From Vermamoeba vermiformis (lineage: Eukaryota > Tubulinea > Echinamoebida): a stretch of 64,000 bases of DNA. Under the pieces are notes generated by a model. That model saw nothing but the letters and a program-made list of their open reading frames with translations, was not told where the DNA came from and did not search any database. The DNA lies in contig JBEWZL010000115.1 of NCBI GenBank assembly GCA_045837725.1, positions 62,001 to 126,000 of the forward strand. The letters are read 5' to 3'. Position 1 is the stretch's first letter, and every line of letters starts with the position of its first letter. A program made the translations under genes and the position numbers. Below, piece by piece: positions 23,101 through 34,648 of the stretch.

Positions 23101-24176
23101 ATGATGCGCTCCCCGTCCTCAATCAGCGACAGCAAGTGCTCTTCGGAGCCCTTCTTCAAGAACGGATGTGACATCAACTCCTCAGCGCTGGGTCGTTTGC
23201 CGGGCTCTTTCGTCAAGCACTGCGCAATGAAGTTGTTGAACTCCTCGCTCCAGTGCTCGGGGTGTGTCAGTGTGGGCGGGGGGTTGTTGGCAATCAAGAA
23301 CAGCACGCGCATGCTGTGCAGATCGTGATAGGGCGGATTCTTCTCGGCCATTTCAATCGCAGAGATGCCGAGGGCCCAGATGTCCGCCTTGGTGTCGTAG
23401 CCAGTCTCTTGGATCACCTCTGGGGCCAGATAGAACGGCGTGCCAATCACGGTCTTGCGCTTGGTGCCGCTGTCACTCATGTCGCGACTGATGCCAAAGT
23501 CAGCGAGCTTGGCCTCGCCCTTGGTGTTGAGCAATATGTTGTGGGGCTTGATGTCGCGATGTATCTTGTTGTTCTTGGCCATAAAGTCCAAGCCCTGCAC
23601 GATCGGACGACACACCGCTGCGATCTGTTCTTCGTTGAGCGTCTTCTTGGTGATGCACATCAAGTCGTTCACACTGCCCACAGAGCAGTACTCCATGATG
23701 ATCTGCGCGCAATCGTGTTAGTCTTGTTGTACCGAGGGGTAATGGACGTCAGTTTTCGGCTGCTATAAATAGCCAGTCTTCGAATCCGCAAATATTTAAT
23801 TCTAGCGGTACTATATTGAATTTGTTGCTTACCCACATCACATCGTCTTTAAAATAATTTCCGTAATATCGTACGACCCACTGACTGACACATTTTTTCA
23901 TAATGCTAATCTCGCGCAGCAGATCAGTCGTGTCGCGGTCTACTCGAATTTTTTTGATAGCCAACAATTTGTTGGACTTTTTATGGCAGGCTTTCCATAC
24001 TTCTCCATATGTTCTAGGGACAGAAGAGTTAGCCAAGAAGATCCAGAAATTTGTTATTTAATTTTTCAACGCTAATTAATGCAAACATACCCCGCACCCA
24101 ATCGTTCTAAAAATTCGAACTCTTCTTCAATATCACCCACATTCTTGTCCTCAAGACCTGCGGCTAAACTCGACAT
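20160..24176 (-). CDS. STE20-type kinase with five calpain-III-like domains
   Basis: Four exons (24176-24091, 24013-23833, 23702-20346, 20287-20160) encode about 1,250 residues. The kinase is N-terminal (residues 20-290): LGAGTYGEVW, LLAIKKI, HRDIKPHN, DFGISRDM and IGTPFYLAPEVI, typical of the germinal-centre-kinase/MST branch. A disordered Ser/Thr-rich linker follows. Then come five calpain domain III (C2-like) modules, recognised by repeated words: GVWRGKV...NNPQW, GEWKGDTAGGCINFSSWRNN, GAWNSDTAGGCMNNTSW, GAWSHVQCTAGGCINF and TAWSKSNNTCGGCMNNPTW. In calpains this domain binds calcium and phospholipid, so a membrane- or calcium-tuned kinase is inferred. There is no protease domain. One apparent one-base frameshift lies at a three-base run (20909-20911); adding one base restores both the reading frame and the phase of the next intron. 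Confidence 0.85.
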
Positions 24177-24710
24177 GGTGAGATTCGTTATTTAACCGAT
24201 CTTCAAACTATTGAACAGCACTGCAGAGCTTAGTTAGACAAAAAGCATTGATATTAATGCGTTATTCAATAGTGTTGTAAGTGCTGCGTATAATTGAATT
24301 GTTTGGTGTAACTTCTCGAGCCAAAATTTCGTGGTTACAAAACCGTGCCAAATCACCGGAGCTCAAGCACGTGATTTCAGAAGCGAACTGCAGTAAGGGC
24401 TGACATTCACCTATACCTACACGAATGAGATAGATTGCAGGAATTAGTGATCGAGTAAGTTTTTCGCGATGGATTCGCCGAGAAGCTGCAATTATTTCAA
24501 ACGACGGCAGTTGCAATAATAAGCACTAGTCATGACTACTGTGCACTTGAGCTGCTTTATGAGCGATGATTGATCTCATTTTGTTTGAGTTGAATTGAAA
24601 CGGGAAAGTTGATTTTGATTGACTTGGACCAAGTTGCATTGTTTTTAGTGCACTGAACGAGACTAAGAGAGCAGTGCAGTGAACTCGGTTCTAGTGTACT
24701 CGTCGCGATC
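24177..24710. other. Intergenic, divergent promoter between two STE20-family kinases
   Basis: This 534-base region lies between the start codons of the calpain-III kinase (-) and the PAK kinase (+). A minus-strand frame (24516-24262) has no recognisable domain and is not called. One CACGTG lies near 24370. I see no repeat or RNA gene. Confidence 0.4.
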
Positions 24711-26518
24711 ATGGAGGTAATTATGACACAGCTGCAACGGCATCATACTCGAGTATCTTTTGATTTATTAATGTGATTATTAATCAATTGCTCATTTATT
24801 AGTATAACGCGTCGATGTGGTCTAGCCCCGACAAGGAGGGTGAATTAACCAAACAAGGTACGCGCGTCAAATATTAATTGAATTTGGATGCACTTGCGCA
24901 AATTCTAATATTTACTCCCAGGCCATATTATTAAAAGTTGGAAAGTACGATGGTTTGTCTTGCAAAAGGACAATTTATTCTATTTTAAGGACCGCAAAAA
25001 GGTATGTCCAACTACAGCAACAGATTTCAATTTGCGATAGAATTGTCGATTATATCTCTTCGTTTGTAACACCAGTTGCATTCTCATAATAATATTATTC
25101 GATTCAATGGGGTGATGAAAGGTGAATAATGCTTAATCGTGTCGTTGTTGCAGGATTCACCGCCCTTGGGCTGGATTCCCCTCGAGGGTTGCGCTCTGTC
25201 CACCGACATGGCTCGCGTCAAGAAAGCTAATTGCTTCGAGTTGATAGCATCGAAGATTGACAAGACGTTTTATATTCAATGCAACTCAGCAGAAGAAATG
25301 AACGGCTGGCTAGATGCGATCAAGAAAGGTTCAGCAGTGCACGACACTGTATCAGCACCATTTGACCTCTCGCATAATGTACATGTTAATTTTGCCAAGG
25401 GTGAATTCAAAGGATTGCCCCCAGAGTGGGAGGCAGTACTCAAATCCAACGGTTTTCTCGATCCCAAAGAAGTGGAAGACAACAAGAATACAATTGCGAA
25501 TATTATCAAGATTCAAGGTGAATTTCAAAAAGACGAAGACAAGGGCGCGAGCAGTCACCCCGATACTGTCCCACTGCCCGAGCGCGACAGTGCCGTGGCG
25601 CTCAAAGACTTGGTGGGCAATGCGAGTCAACGCCAGCTGTACAAGAACTACAAGAAGATCGGCGAGGGTGCTGCTGGCGAGGTGTTTGTGGCCACCAACA
25701 TCAAGACCAATCAGCGCGTGGCAGTCAAGAAGATGCCGATCACGAATGACAACATGACGCTGCTGTGCACGGAGCTGAAGATGATGCGCGACAGTCACCA
25801 CCCGAACATCGTCGACTACATTGACAGCTTCATCGTCGACGACAATCAGCTCTGGGTGGTCATGGAGTACATGGACGGCGGTTGTTTGACGGATGTGCTC
25901 GAACAGTTCGATCAGGTCAAGCTCACTGAGCCGCAGATTGCGCGCTTGTGTCTCGACACCCTCAAAGCCCTCAGCTACATCCACGCCCACCACCGCATTC
26001 ACCGCGACATCAAGAGTGACAATGTGCTGCTCAATCTCCACGGCGAGGTCAAGATTGCCGATTTTGGTTATGCCGCGCAACTCACGCAACAGCAGCAGAA
26101 GCGTCGCACTGTCGTCGGTACACCGTACTGGATGGCACCGGAACTGATTCGCGGCAACGACTACGACGTGAAGGTCGACATCTGGTCGCTGGGCATCATG
26201 GTGATGGAGATGGCGGAGGGTGAGCCACCATATATGGAATACCCACCCCTGCGCGCGCTGTTCTTGATCACCACCAAGGGCATTCCACCGCTCAAGGACA
26301 CGGGCAAGTGGAGCAGCGAGTTCATGGACTTTTATAGCAAGTGTCTCGAAAAGGATCACGACAAGCGACCTGATGCCAACGAGCTGTTGAAGGTGAGGCT
26401 ATTTTTAGTAACAACCATTGAGTACTGACTGCTGTTCTAGCATCCGTTCTTGAAGCGCGCATGTGCCCCGCAAGAGCTGGTGAGTGCCATCAATCAAGCC
26501 AAACAAGTCGCGCAGTAG
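24711..26518 (+). CDS. p21-activated kinase (PAK) with PH and CRIB domains
   Basis: Five exons (24711-24716, 24803-24857, 24922-25001, 25154-26392, 26441-26518) give 485 residues. The first coding exon is only six bases (Met-Glu). A PH domain (about residues 12-110: EGELTKQGHIIKSWKVRWFV, ending NGWLDAIKK) is followed by a CRIB box (VSAPFDLSHNVHVNFAKGEF, then GLPPEWEAVL) that binds Rac/Cdc42-GTP. A C-terminal kinase follows with GEGAAGEVFVA, VAVKKM, HRDIKSDN, DFGYAAQ and VGTPYWMAPELI. The PH-CRIB-kinase order matches fungal Cla4 and amoebozoan PAKs rather than animal PAK1-3, which lack the PH domain. It acts on the actin cytoskeleton and polarity at the plasma membrane. The 48-base last intron ends after CTATTTTTAG and a second AG. 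It has no frame problems. Confidence 0.93.
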
Positions 26519-26837
26519 AGCTGCATCTAGTGTCGTGCTGTAATATATATTTGGAATTGTGGACTAAAACTACTTACATTTGTCTGTTTAATATCGCACT
26601 GCAATTGAGTATTATGCGCTTGTCTGTCTATGATTGCCATCGCCTGCAATTTTTTCGGCCCAAGCAAGAAGGCGATGAATCGGCAATGAGATTTCTCAGC
26701 ACTTTTTTGTGCGTAGCGCAGCGTTATTGTTTGTTTGACCGCCGAACACTGCACACTACCGTTTGTTATAATTGTATCCTCACAATCCTCATCTTAGACA
26801 AACAAGTTCTGGCGAGTTAATTTTGCATCTGGATCTA
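26519..26837. other. Intergenic between PAK and SART1
   Basis: This 319-base stretch separates two genes on the same strand. It must contain the PAK 3' end and the SART1 promoter. A plus-strand frame across it has no domain and overlaps the PAK last exon, so it is not called. Nothing else is seen. Confidence 0.4.
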
Positions 26838-29627
26838 ATGGACGAGGACTACGACACTTTATTAAAGAAATACGCCAATAAATCAGAAAGGTAAAAAGAT
26901 AATATCGAAAATACTGCATTTATCAATTAACGACATTATTTGTGAAAAACAATAATTCAAATATTGAAATAATATTAATTAATTTTTCTCATTTATCAAT
27001 AATATTGCAGAAGCTACTGTACATGTATTAATAATGATAAATATACACAGACCCAAAGATGAAGAAGAAGGCGCACTAGACGAACACGAAGACCAAGCAC
27101 GTGACAGACGCCGCAAGGAGGGTGACAAGCGACGCGCAGACAAGTCACGTGACAAGCGCGATCGATCACGTGATAGACGACGCAGCCGCGACCGATCACG
27201 CGAACGAAGACGCAGCAGTCGCGAACGAGATCGATCACGTGACAGAAAGCGCAGCCGAGAACGATCACGTGACCGCAATGATCGCCACACGAGCCGAGAC
27301 CGATCACGTGATCGCATGGAGATTGATGCAGCACCTGTGCCGAGTGAGAGTGCGCCCGCTGAGGACGCGAACAAGTGGGGTGGACTGCGCGAACGCAGTG
27401 TGGACGAGTGGGATGCGCTGCGTGCTGAACTCGGTCTGCCGCCCCTCGAGAAGCCAGCAGTGCAGCACCGAGCAGCGAGCCAGCAGCAGCCGCGAGTGAG
27501 GCGAGTGCGCAAGAGATGAGTCTCGCTGACAAGCTCGAAGTGATGAAACACGCGCGCTTGATGAAGCAGAAAGAGAAGAAGTTGAAGACCCTCGGTGACG
27601 CAGACTCGGACGAGGAGCACGAGGGCACTTCCGTGGACTGGATCCAGCGCAGTCGTGCCATCGAACAGGAGAAGAAGCGCGCCCTGATGCGACAGCGCAT
27701 GTTGGAGGAGGAAGAAGAACAGGCCCGCGCCCTGCGACCAGTCAGCGTGCAGGGACTCAAAGTAGGACACGAGCTCACACAACTCGATCACGATCTGCGC
27801 GAGGGTGAAGAGCGCGTGCTGACACTGAAAGACAACTACATCCTCGACGAGAATGGCCAGGAAGACGAACTGCTCGACACCACGCTGCTCGAGAAAGAGA
27901 AGTGGGCCAAGATCCACAACGCCAAGAAGAAGAAGTCGCGCTACGAGTCGTTGGATGATCCGCAGTCCTCCGTGCTGAGCAAGTACGACGAGGAGAAGAA
28001 GACAGAGGGCTTTGTGCTCACTGGCGAGGGACAGGTCGCTGCTCCCAGCACCGCACGGCCCTCTGAAGACGAAGTGCGCGACAAGCTGCAACGCGCCGCA
28101 CAGTCCCTGGACAGCCCTGCACCGAGCACTGGCAGCGACTACTGGACCAACGAAGAGATTGCCGAGTTCAAGAAGAACAGCGGCGCCAAGAAGAAGAAGC
28201 GCAAGTTGCGCAAGAAGAGTGCGCTGAGCGAACTGTTCGCACAAGAGGCCGCGCACCCTCAGCAAGGTGCCGATGAAGACCTCGCTAGTCGCACTGAACG
28301 GCAGCAGCGCCAAGAGGAGCAGAATGCGCAGGACCGCGACACACGGCTGCAGCGGTGGAAGAACTACGACAAGGCGCTGGAGAAAGCGCAGGGTGATGCG
28401 CAAATGTTGTTCGATCAGCCCAAGCACAGCGAACCGCGCGAGAGTGAAGTGAGCTATCACGAGGACGAAGAGGACTTGTTCCGCGAACTGGCCCGTGCAC
28501 GCAAACTAGCTGCGCGCGAGAAGAAGAAGAAGCGCCCTGAAGAGGTGGTGAGTGAGCTGCTGACCACAGTGAAGCGCGAAGATGAGGCCACGGCGCCGAG
28601 CAACGACGATGAGCTGGTGTTCACGGAGAGCACGGAGTTTGTGCGCAGCTTGCCGACGGAACAAGATGAGCGGCAGGAGGAACAAGAGCGTAAGATGAAG
28701 CGTGAGCGACGCACCGTGCACGTGAAGAAAGAGCCCGTGCCACAACACGATGAAGACACACTGATGCGCGAGATTGAGGCCGATCAGCCCGTGATTCGTC
28801 CTCCTGCCCCACGTCGCGTGGAGAGCGAAGAGGTGCCAGTGAAAGAAGAGAAGCCTGAAGTGAGTGCCGCAGACACTGAGAGCGCTGTGCAGAAAGAACA
28901 CGCAGCACTGAGCGAGGCCATGGGTGACACAGGTGCCGAGGTGCGCGGTGTGGGTGGCATGCTGGCCATGCTGCGCTCCATGGGCGAGAGCAGTGCGAGC
29001 ACCAACACCAAAGAGAGTCACAAGAAAGACAAAGACGAGCGGCGTCACAACAAGCTCGACGCTGAACTCGCACTCGGTCGTGCCACGGACAAGCGCGTGC
29101 TGGAAGTGCCCCTGAACGATGAGCGCGAGGTAGAGGCCCTGCAGCGCCGCCACAGACACGAGCTTGGCATGCTGAAGAAGCCGCTGAATCTGAACAGCAT
29201 CACACTGGAGCACCACGATCAAGAGACTGGACGACTGCTCACACCTAAAGAGGCGTTCCGGCGCATGAGTTATGTGTTCCACGGCAAGGGACCGGGCAAG
29301 AACAAAGCGGAGAAGCGCAAGAAGCAAGACGAGAAGCGCTTGAAGCAACTGACGCAGCACAGCATGGGCACAGAGACGATCAGCATGGCAGAGATGACCA
29401 AGATACAGCAAGAGAACAAGACGCCCTACATTGTACTCGGTGCCTCGGCCAAGATATTTCAAGCGCGCGACACCAAGCCCCTCAGCACACCGAGCACGAG
29501 CACCGCCAGCAACACCAACACCAACACCAGTGCGGGGCAGGCACGCGAGGAGAGCGAGTACGGCATATCACTGCCGAGTCACAGACCCAAGATTGAACTC
29601 AGCTTCAAAACACCTGCCAAGAAGTAG
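26838..29627 (+). CDS. SART1: SART1/Snu66-type U4/U6.U5 tri-snRNP protein
   Basis: Exon 1 (26838-26890, MDEDYDTLLKKYANK) joins exon 2 (27051-29627) in phase. Residues 40-100 are an Arg/Ser/Asp-rich RS domain. The conserved SART1 core follows: WDALRAELGLPPLEK, ADKLEVMKHARLMKQKEKK, LKTLGDAD and DWIQRSRAIEQEKK. Later signatures include LTLKDNYILDE, VRGVGGMLAMLRSMG and LEHHDQETGRLLTPKEAFR. The tail is polar, ending FKTPAKK. The protein is needed to recruit the tri-snRNP to the spliceosome in the nucleus. The N-terminal part and the rest lie in different frames: one missing base at about 27454-27455 (CC that should read CCC) would connect them. No intron fits, so this is a frameshift. AATAAA is at 29669-29674. 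Confidence 0.9.
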
Positions 29628-29997
29628 AGCACTGACGTGTACAGCCATGCTCGGTGCTGCTTGTGAATAATAAACGCATTTGTACATACTTGTTGGGGTC
29701 CCTGATTTGACACGCGTGATTGTGACACCTGTCACTCGTATTTTCACGCATTTTTTATTCATTCTTGTTGCACCACACCACACCACAACAACAAGACATA
29801 TATATGTGTTAGCATAGCACAATAATAGACATTTAACACGAATCAAATTGACAGTGGATCCAACACTAACTTTATTTACGGCAGTGAGTGTCCAATATTT
29901 AATTATTATCGCGCACTAAACAATACATTACTTATTATTATGCTTAGAGAGAAAGAAACTGCCTTTTGGAGTCAAATTCAATTTAGCGTAGATCAGC
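29628..29997. other. Intergenic between SART1 and the RUN-domain gene
   Basis: This holds the SART1 poly(A) signal AATAAA (29669-29674), a perfect TGACACCTGTCA palindrome (29723-29734) and, on the minus strand, a further AATAAA (29876-29871). The last would fit the 3' end of a minus-strand transcript reading out of the RUN gene's first exon, for which only weak evidence exists (see findings). Confidence 0.45.
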
Positions 29998-31621
29998 ATG
30001 AGCACTAACAATACAACCCCAAATACCAACAATAATAATGCTCCAATATTACCCAAACGCTCACAGAGTCGCGTAGTGCTTGGCAGTGGTCGATCTCCTT
30101 CCAATTCATTTTCAAACGGATTTGTGCGCGCAGCTCCAGCAGGAAAAAAGACGAGTATAATCTTAACCGGGCATATGCGCACCGCTTTAGTAATGAAAGA
30201 AGAAGCCACTGCAGAAGAACTTGAAAAGCCAACTCTGGTGCCAAATCTGTCACTGGCCGGCACTTCAGAGAATGTACGCCAAGCAGTCTATTTGAAGCTC
30301 TCAACCAATCGTCGCATGAGTGACGTGCTGCACGACCGTCTCTCGACCAAGTCACGTGAACTGCCTAATTTGGAAACCAAACAAATCTCGCGCTCTTTTG
30401 AAGATGTGCCGATGCCAGTACACTCGTCGAGCTCACCGCGCAGGTCACGTGATCAGAACCAGCGCAGTGGAGTGGAGTCACTGCCCCTGCCCAGCACTGC
30501 CCCTGCTGACTCCTCGCGCGAGAGTGAAGTGCAGACCAGTCACGTGCTCGCCGAGTCCCCCGAAACAAGTCACGTGCTGATGAGTGAAGAAGAATTCTTG
30601 GAATACATTCGCGAACGACAATTAGAGTACGGAGATTTGGAGCTGGAAGTCGATCACGTGATTATTGATGAAAGTGACTCGGAGCAGGAGAATGACACGG
30701 AGGACTTGTTGACACCCATCGCTGAACTGCAAGTGACACCTGAGTTGACGTCTTTGGACACCTCTGTGACACCTGTCACTGCCCCTCTTCCACCACAGCC
30801 TGACACTGCCGTCACTCACATTAACAACACGCCCGAGGCACCTCAACTCAAGCTGAAATCCACTCCTGTTCATGAACCAACACCGGTGTCACCCGTTCAT
30901 GAACCGAGTCCAGCAGCCCAACACGTGTCACCCGTCACCACGCCCACACCGGTCACAACATCCAGCATGAAACTGTTGCCCTGGTCACTCAACTCTGTGC
31001 GCAGCCAGCTCGATGTGCTCACGGACATTGACGAGCAGCAGAAAGGGGTCCTGTGGCACCTCTTCTCGCACGTGCACGCCCTCGTCACGCAATTCGAGCA
31101 AGCGAGCGAAGAGTGGCGCGTGCAATCAGTGAACGACACGCTCAATGCCCCAATTGGGGTGCAAGTGCGCGCACAACTCTGCACCGTGCTGGCGAGTGTG
31201 TTCGGCAACAACTTCAACTCGTGGCGGCTGTTCGGTCAATATCACCTCTGGGACTACATCCTCGCGGCAACGTCCTCACGCGACATGGTGCTCGGCGTGG
31301 AGGGGACTGCACTGGTACACGCGGTCAATCAGCTCAAGGCCGTGTCAGATCCAAACGTCAAGTTCCGTCAGCTGATGTGTGCGGGCCTCAAGTAAGACTG
31401 GTTTGGAATAGCGATCTGCAAATAGCTAACCTGTTTGTTGTAGCGCTAAGCAACTAGATCAGTGGCTCGGTATCTTGTTCAGTAACAAAGAGCAAACACA
31501 ACGCTTCTATTACGATGCTGCGCTGCTCCGTCGTCACCCCAAGCTGATTTGCCTCGCCCTTCAACCGCTAGCGAAACTGCCTTTTGTACTCGATCCAGAC
31601 TTCGATTCGCGGTACCAGTAG
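29998..31621 (+). CDS. RUN-domain protein
   Basis: Two exons (29998-31391 and 31444-31621) encode up to 523 residues. The first 320 residues are low-complexity and polar, with Asn/Thr at the start, then many Ser, Pro, Thr and acidic runs, presumably disordered. The C-terminal 200 residues match a RUN domain: LLPWSLNSVRSQLDVLTDID, then GVLWHLFSHVHALVTQFEQ, LFGQYHLWDYI, HAVNQLKAVSDPNVKFRQL, and in exon 2 LLRRHPKLICLALQPLAKLP. RUN domains bind small GTPases of the Rab/Rap/Arl groups and act in endosome or cytoskeletal traffic. Which GTPase is used is unknown. The start is uncertain: an in-frame ATG at 30175 would drop 59 poorly constrained residues. AATAAA is at 31641-31646. Confidence 0.8.
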
Positions 31622-31760
31622 CTATCTATTTGGGCACTTCAATAAATGTAATATAGCACCTTCCTTATTAACCAAGCCTTGAGAGGTTTATTATGTTTCG
31701 CAAAAATGGAGGATCTCGTATTATTATTGGGTATTTATTTATAGGATTATAATAATAGAC

Positions 31761-32501
31761 TTAAGATCTGGGCTTCTCCTTCTTGCCTCTGAACAAAGCG
31801 TAGAGACCAACACCGGCGACCTTGACGACCTTGAAACGAACGCCCGGAATATCTCCCTTGGATTTACCCTTACGACCGAAACCGGCAATCAAAACTTCGT
31901 CCTACAATTAAAAAAATATTTAGTATTTATGGTATGAAGATTACTACTTTGTCTAGCAAACATAATTAATTATTGACCGTTTGAAAATAATTGATTAATA
32001 ATAATTCAGTAACTCGAGATCTAACTTACGTTTTCGTCAATGTAGTTGAGGGTACCGTCATTAGGAACGAAAGCAGCAAGCTTTTTGCCGTTCTTGATCA
32101 ATTGTACACGGACTGCCTTACGGATGGCAGAGTTAGGTTGTTTGGATTCAATACCCCTTTTGAAATAAATATTCGTAAGAAACGCTGAATAATCCACTAA
32201 TATTGCGCATAATTCACATACAATTTTTCCAAAACAATGCCCTTGGCGTGAGAAGCACCTCCGAAGGGGTTGGCCTTGTATGAAGCAGCCAAGTGAGCAT
32301 GCTTGTATTGCTTGTCAGCCCAACGGTTATCACGTCTTCTGATGTGAAGCTTACGGGCGGCACCCAAACCTCTTGGCTTACTAAATTACAACAATAATTA
32401 ATTATTTGATCGAGACTCTAATAAATGCGCAATCGCCACGCAGAACAGAATTAATACAATATAATGAGATTATACGATAATAAAAGTTATACTTACGCCA
32501 T
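31761..32501 (-). CDS. RPS23: 40S ribosomal protein S23 (uS12)
   Basis: The first exon is just ATGGC (32501-32497), so intron 1 interrupts the second codon, a common layout of ribosomal protein genes. Later exons read [60 protein letters not shown], then [20 protein letters not shown] and the end [12 protein letters not shown] (stop 31763-31761). The PNSAIRK loop, which monitors decoding at the ribosomal A site, is intact. Upstream of the start the gene strand is pyrimidine-rich (CCTTTTTTTCCTCC near 32540), resembling a 5'-TOP tract. The stop lies 140 bases from the RUN gene stop. Confidence 0.96.
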
Positions 32502-32738
32502 GACTTGTGTTTAAACGAAGAAGAACGAGGAGGAAAAAAAGGACAAAAACTCTGGAACGAAAAGGATGAAGATTAAGTCAGCCAACGAGAAAAAATCGTG
32601 ACTTAACAGCCGACCAATAGGAGAATAGTATGGTGGAACTCGCTTGGATTGCCACTTGCAGGCAGTGATAGTTGATTTTAGCGTATAGAAAAATCATTTG
32701 GATTGATATACACAATTTATTACCGAGTTAGCTTTGCC

Positions 32739-34201
32739 CTAAGCAAGATTCGGGATGAGTTGGATGACACCAAACTCTCCGGACCACAGCCAAGAAGGAT
32801 CTTTGGCCAGACGCTCCAACTGCTCTATAGTTAGCCCACTAGCGGTTTCGGACTTCAACGTTCGAATTAGCAGCAAGTTGGCCTGGATGTAGCTTGTGAT
32901 CTCTGCTGTGTCGGCGGTGAATGACCACCGCAGGTCTCCGTGTAAGCGGCGAGTATTCATATCTCCCTTGATCACTACAAGCGCTGCTGTCTCCAATTCT
33001 TGCTTTATGTCACTAGGCATATCGGACCAGAAGGCAGAGTAGTGGTTCCAATAGTAGTTCTCTGTCACTGTCCAAGGTACATTTCCTGATTTGGATGATA
33101 AGTATCCGCGCCATCGATTGGCTAGCGATTTGATTTTATCGTTCTGTTGCTCCATCCAGTGCAGTGTATGTTCAAAGTCGTCTCTAATGACATCGCTGAC
33201 AAAGGTCGGATGATATTTGCAGTGAATGGTCACGTGATCAATCAGCTTGAAGTGCGACAAGACGTCTATCAGGGCCAGGTCTGCAAATAATTCTAGTCCT
33301 GAGTTGTCAAGCACGTACGAGAGATGTCGAGGTGATGTGTGTCGTTGAGTGAGCAGCTGATAGCTCTGCGTGGTGTGATCGATTAACAACTTGTCTTGCC
33401 CGTGATCGAGCTCAATCATCATGTCCTGCTGACTGATGCCGTGAGGATTCTTGCTGAGATCCGACTTGTTGCCCCACAGTGTCATGGCGACAACGTGCTT
33501 GAAGTCATCGAATTTTAGCTCGGACTTGCCAAATAAGGCAAACAAAGTCTCGGTGTACGTCTCAATCGTGTGTTTGGCCTCGTTCAAGCTCTTCAACTTT
33601 TGATAAGCGAAGGGGTCTCCATTGATCTCATCCGCGCCCATGTTAGGGAATGCAGCGTGTTGATCACGTGGCATATTGAAGTACCCCGTATTGTCGAGCA
33701 GACGGCGATAAAAATAGACTTCAATCAAATACCACGGCGCTGTCAGCCACGTGTTGGCGCCTTGAGGCAAGTGCGAGACATGCGCACACCAATCCTGCAC
33801 GTGAGGACCAGTGCGCAGTGTTGGGGTGAGCACGTGGTCAGATGTTATCTCCGCTGCGAGATCACGATTCAATTGAAGCCAGCGTGGGGTACCAGCATTG
33901 GGTGCTTTTTGGATCGCTCCGAATTTTCGAAGCGAAGTCGATTATTTGCCAATAGCCTATATTATTCTTATATTCAAGTATTAATGACTTTACAATAGAC
34001 CTTGCTCAAGCTGTTGGTGCAGATCTCGCTCGAGCTGCTTCAATACGGCAGGCAATCGTTCAATTATGCTCTGTATATTACAAATTATTTGATATTGTAA
34101 TTATTATTATTGTTATTATTATGACTGATAACTACCTGTCGCGCCCAGCCAGGTTCAGCACCGGTGACTGGCGGAGGTCGGAGCTGGTTATTAGTGCTCA
34201 T
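32739..34201 (-). CDS. ARMT1: ARMT1/DUF89 family protein
   Basis: Three exons (34201-34136, 34070-34001, 33916-32739) encode 437 residues, the normal size for this family. The hallmark YVLDNSGLELFADLALIDVL (near 33320-33260), whose Asp and Asn bind the metal, is intact. WYLIEVYFYRRLLDNTGYF and EITSYIQANLLLIRTLKS also fit. Members are metal-dependent phosphatases acting on damaged sugar phosphates such as fructose-1-phosphate. The human member was also described as a protein-glutamate methyltransferase. The actual substrate here cannot be read from sequence. The C-terminus is somewhat divergent. It is divergent with the small gene at 34318 (116 bases between starts). Confidence 0.87.
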
Positions 34202-34317
34202 AATAATATTTGTCTAATGTATTGGTAATATTGCTGGCTGTATAATAAATAGCGGTGTGTTGTCACGTCACTTAAGTGTTGTTGCACTCAAATTGATTAT
34301 TAGACTAGCAGCCCGCA

Positions 34318-34648
34318 ATGAGTGACAAACACACGACACAGCTGCGCATCATTGCGACAGTGGAGGACATGTTGCCAGGTACGTACTGCGTGTAGGGCCA
34401 CGGCTGCGTGGGTGCTGATCGCTGTAACTAGATGCCAAGCAAGTGCTATCGATTGACGATGACCAGCGTCGTACAGCTGTCGCTCGCCTGCGACTAGGTG
34501 TGTAGTAACTTAGCACATCCATATAGTATTATTTGTCTAAAGCTACTGTTGGTAATACCCCTCGCTGACAACCATTGCAGCCATGGAGAGCTTAGAACAG
34601 CAAGTGCGCGACATTCAACGCTTCAATAACAATACTGCGCGACAATGA
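34318..34648 (+). CDS. 64-residue coiled-coil protein, unrecognised
   Basis: Three exons (34318-34378, 34432-34497, 34581-34648) with canonical borders join to a 64-residue protein. It starts MSDKHTTQLRIIATVEDMLP and ends in an amphipathic helix (LAMESLEQQVRDIQRFNNN). The small size, helical content and exact splice phase suggest a real subunit of a larger complex, as in BLOC, BORC or Mediator small subunits, but I cannot assign it to a family. The mRNA 3' end is not obvious. Confidence 0.6.

Noticed and set aside
25352-26359. 335-codon minus-strand frame
   Set aside because: It is opposite the PAK kinase and is explained by codon bias.
26979-28460. 493-codon minus-strand frame
   Set aside because: It is antisense to SART1. 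Its Leu/Arg-rich text mirrors the Glu/Lys/Arg codons of the real gene.
28506-29462. 318-codon minus-strand frame
   Set aside because: It is also antisense to SART1, with no recognisable domain.
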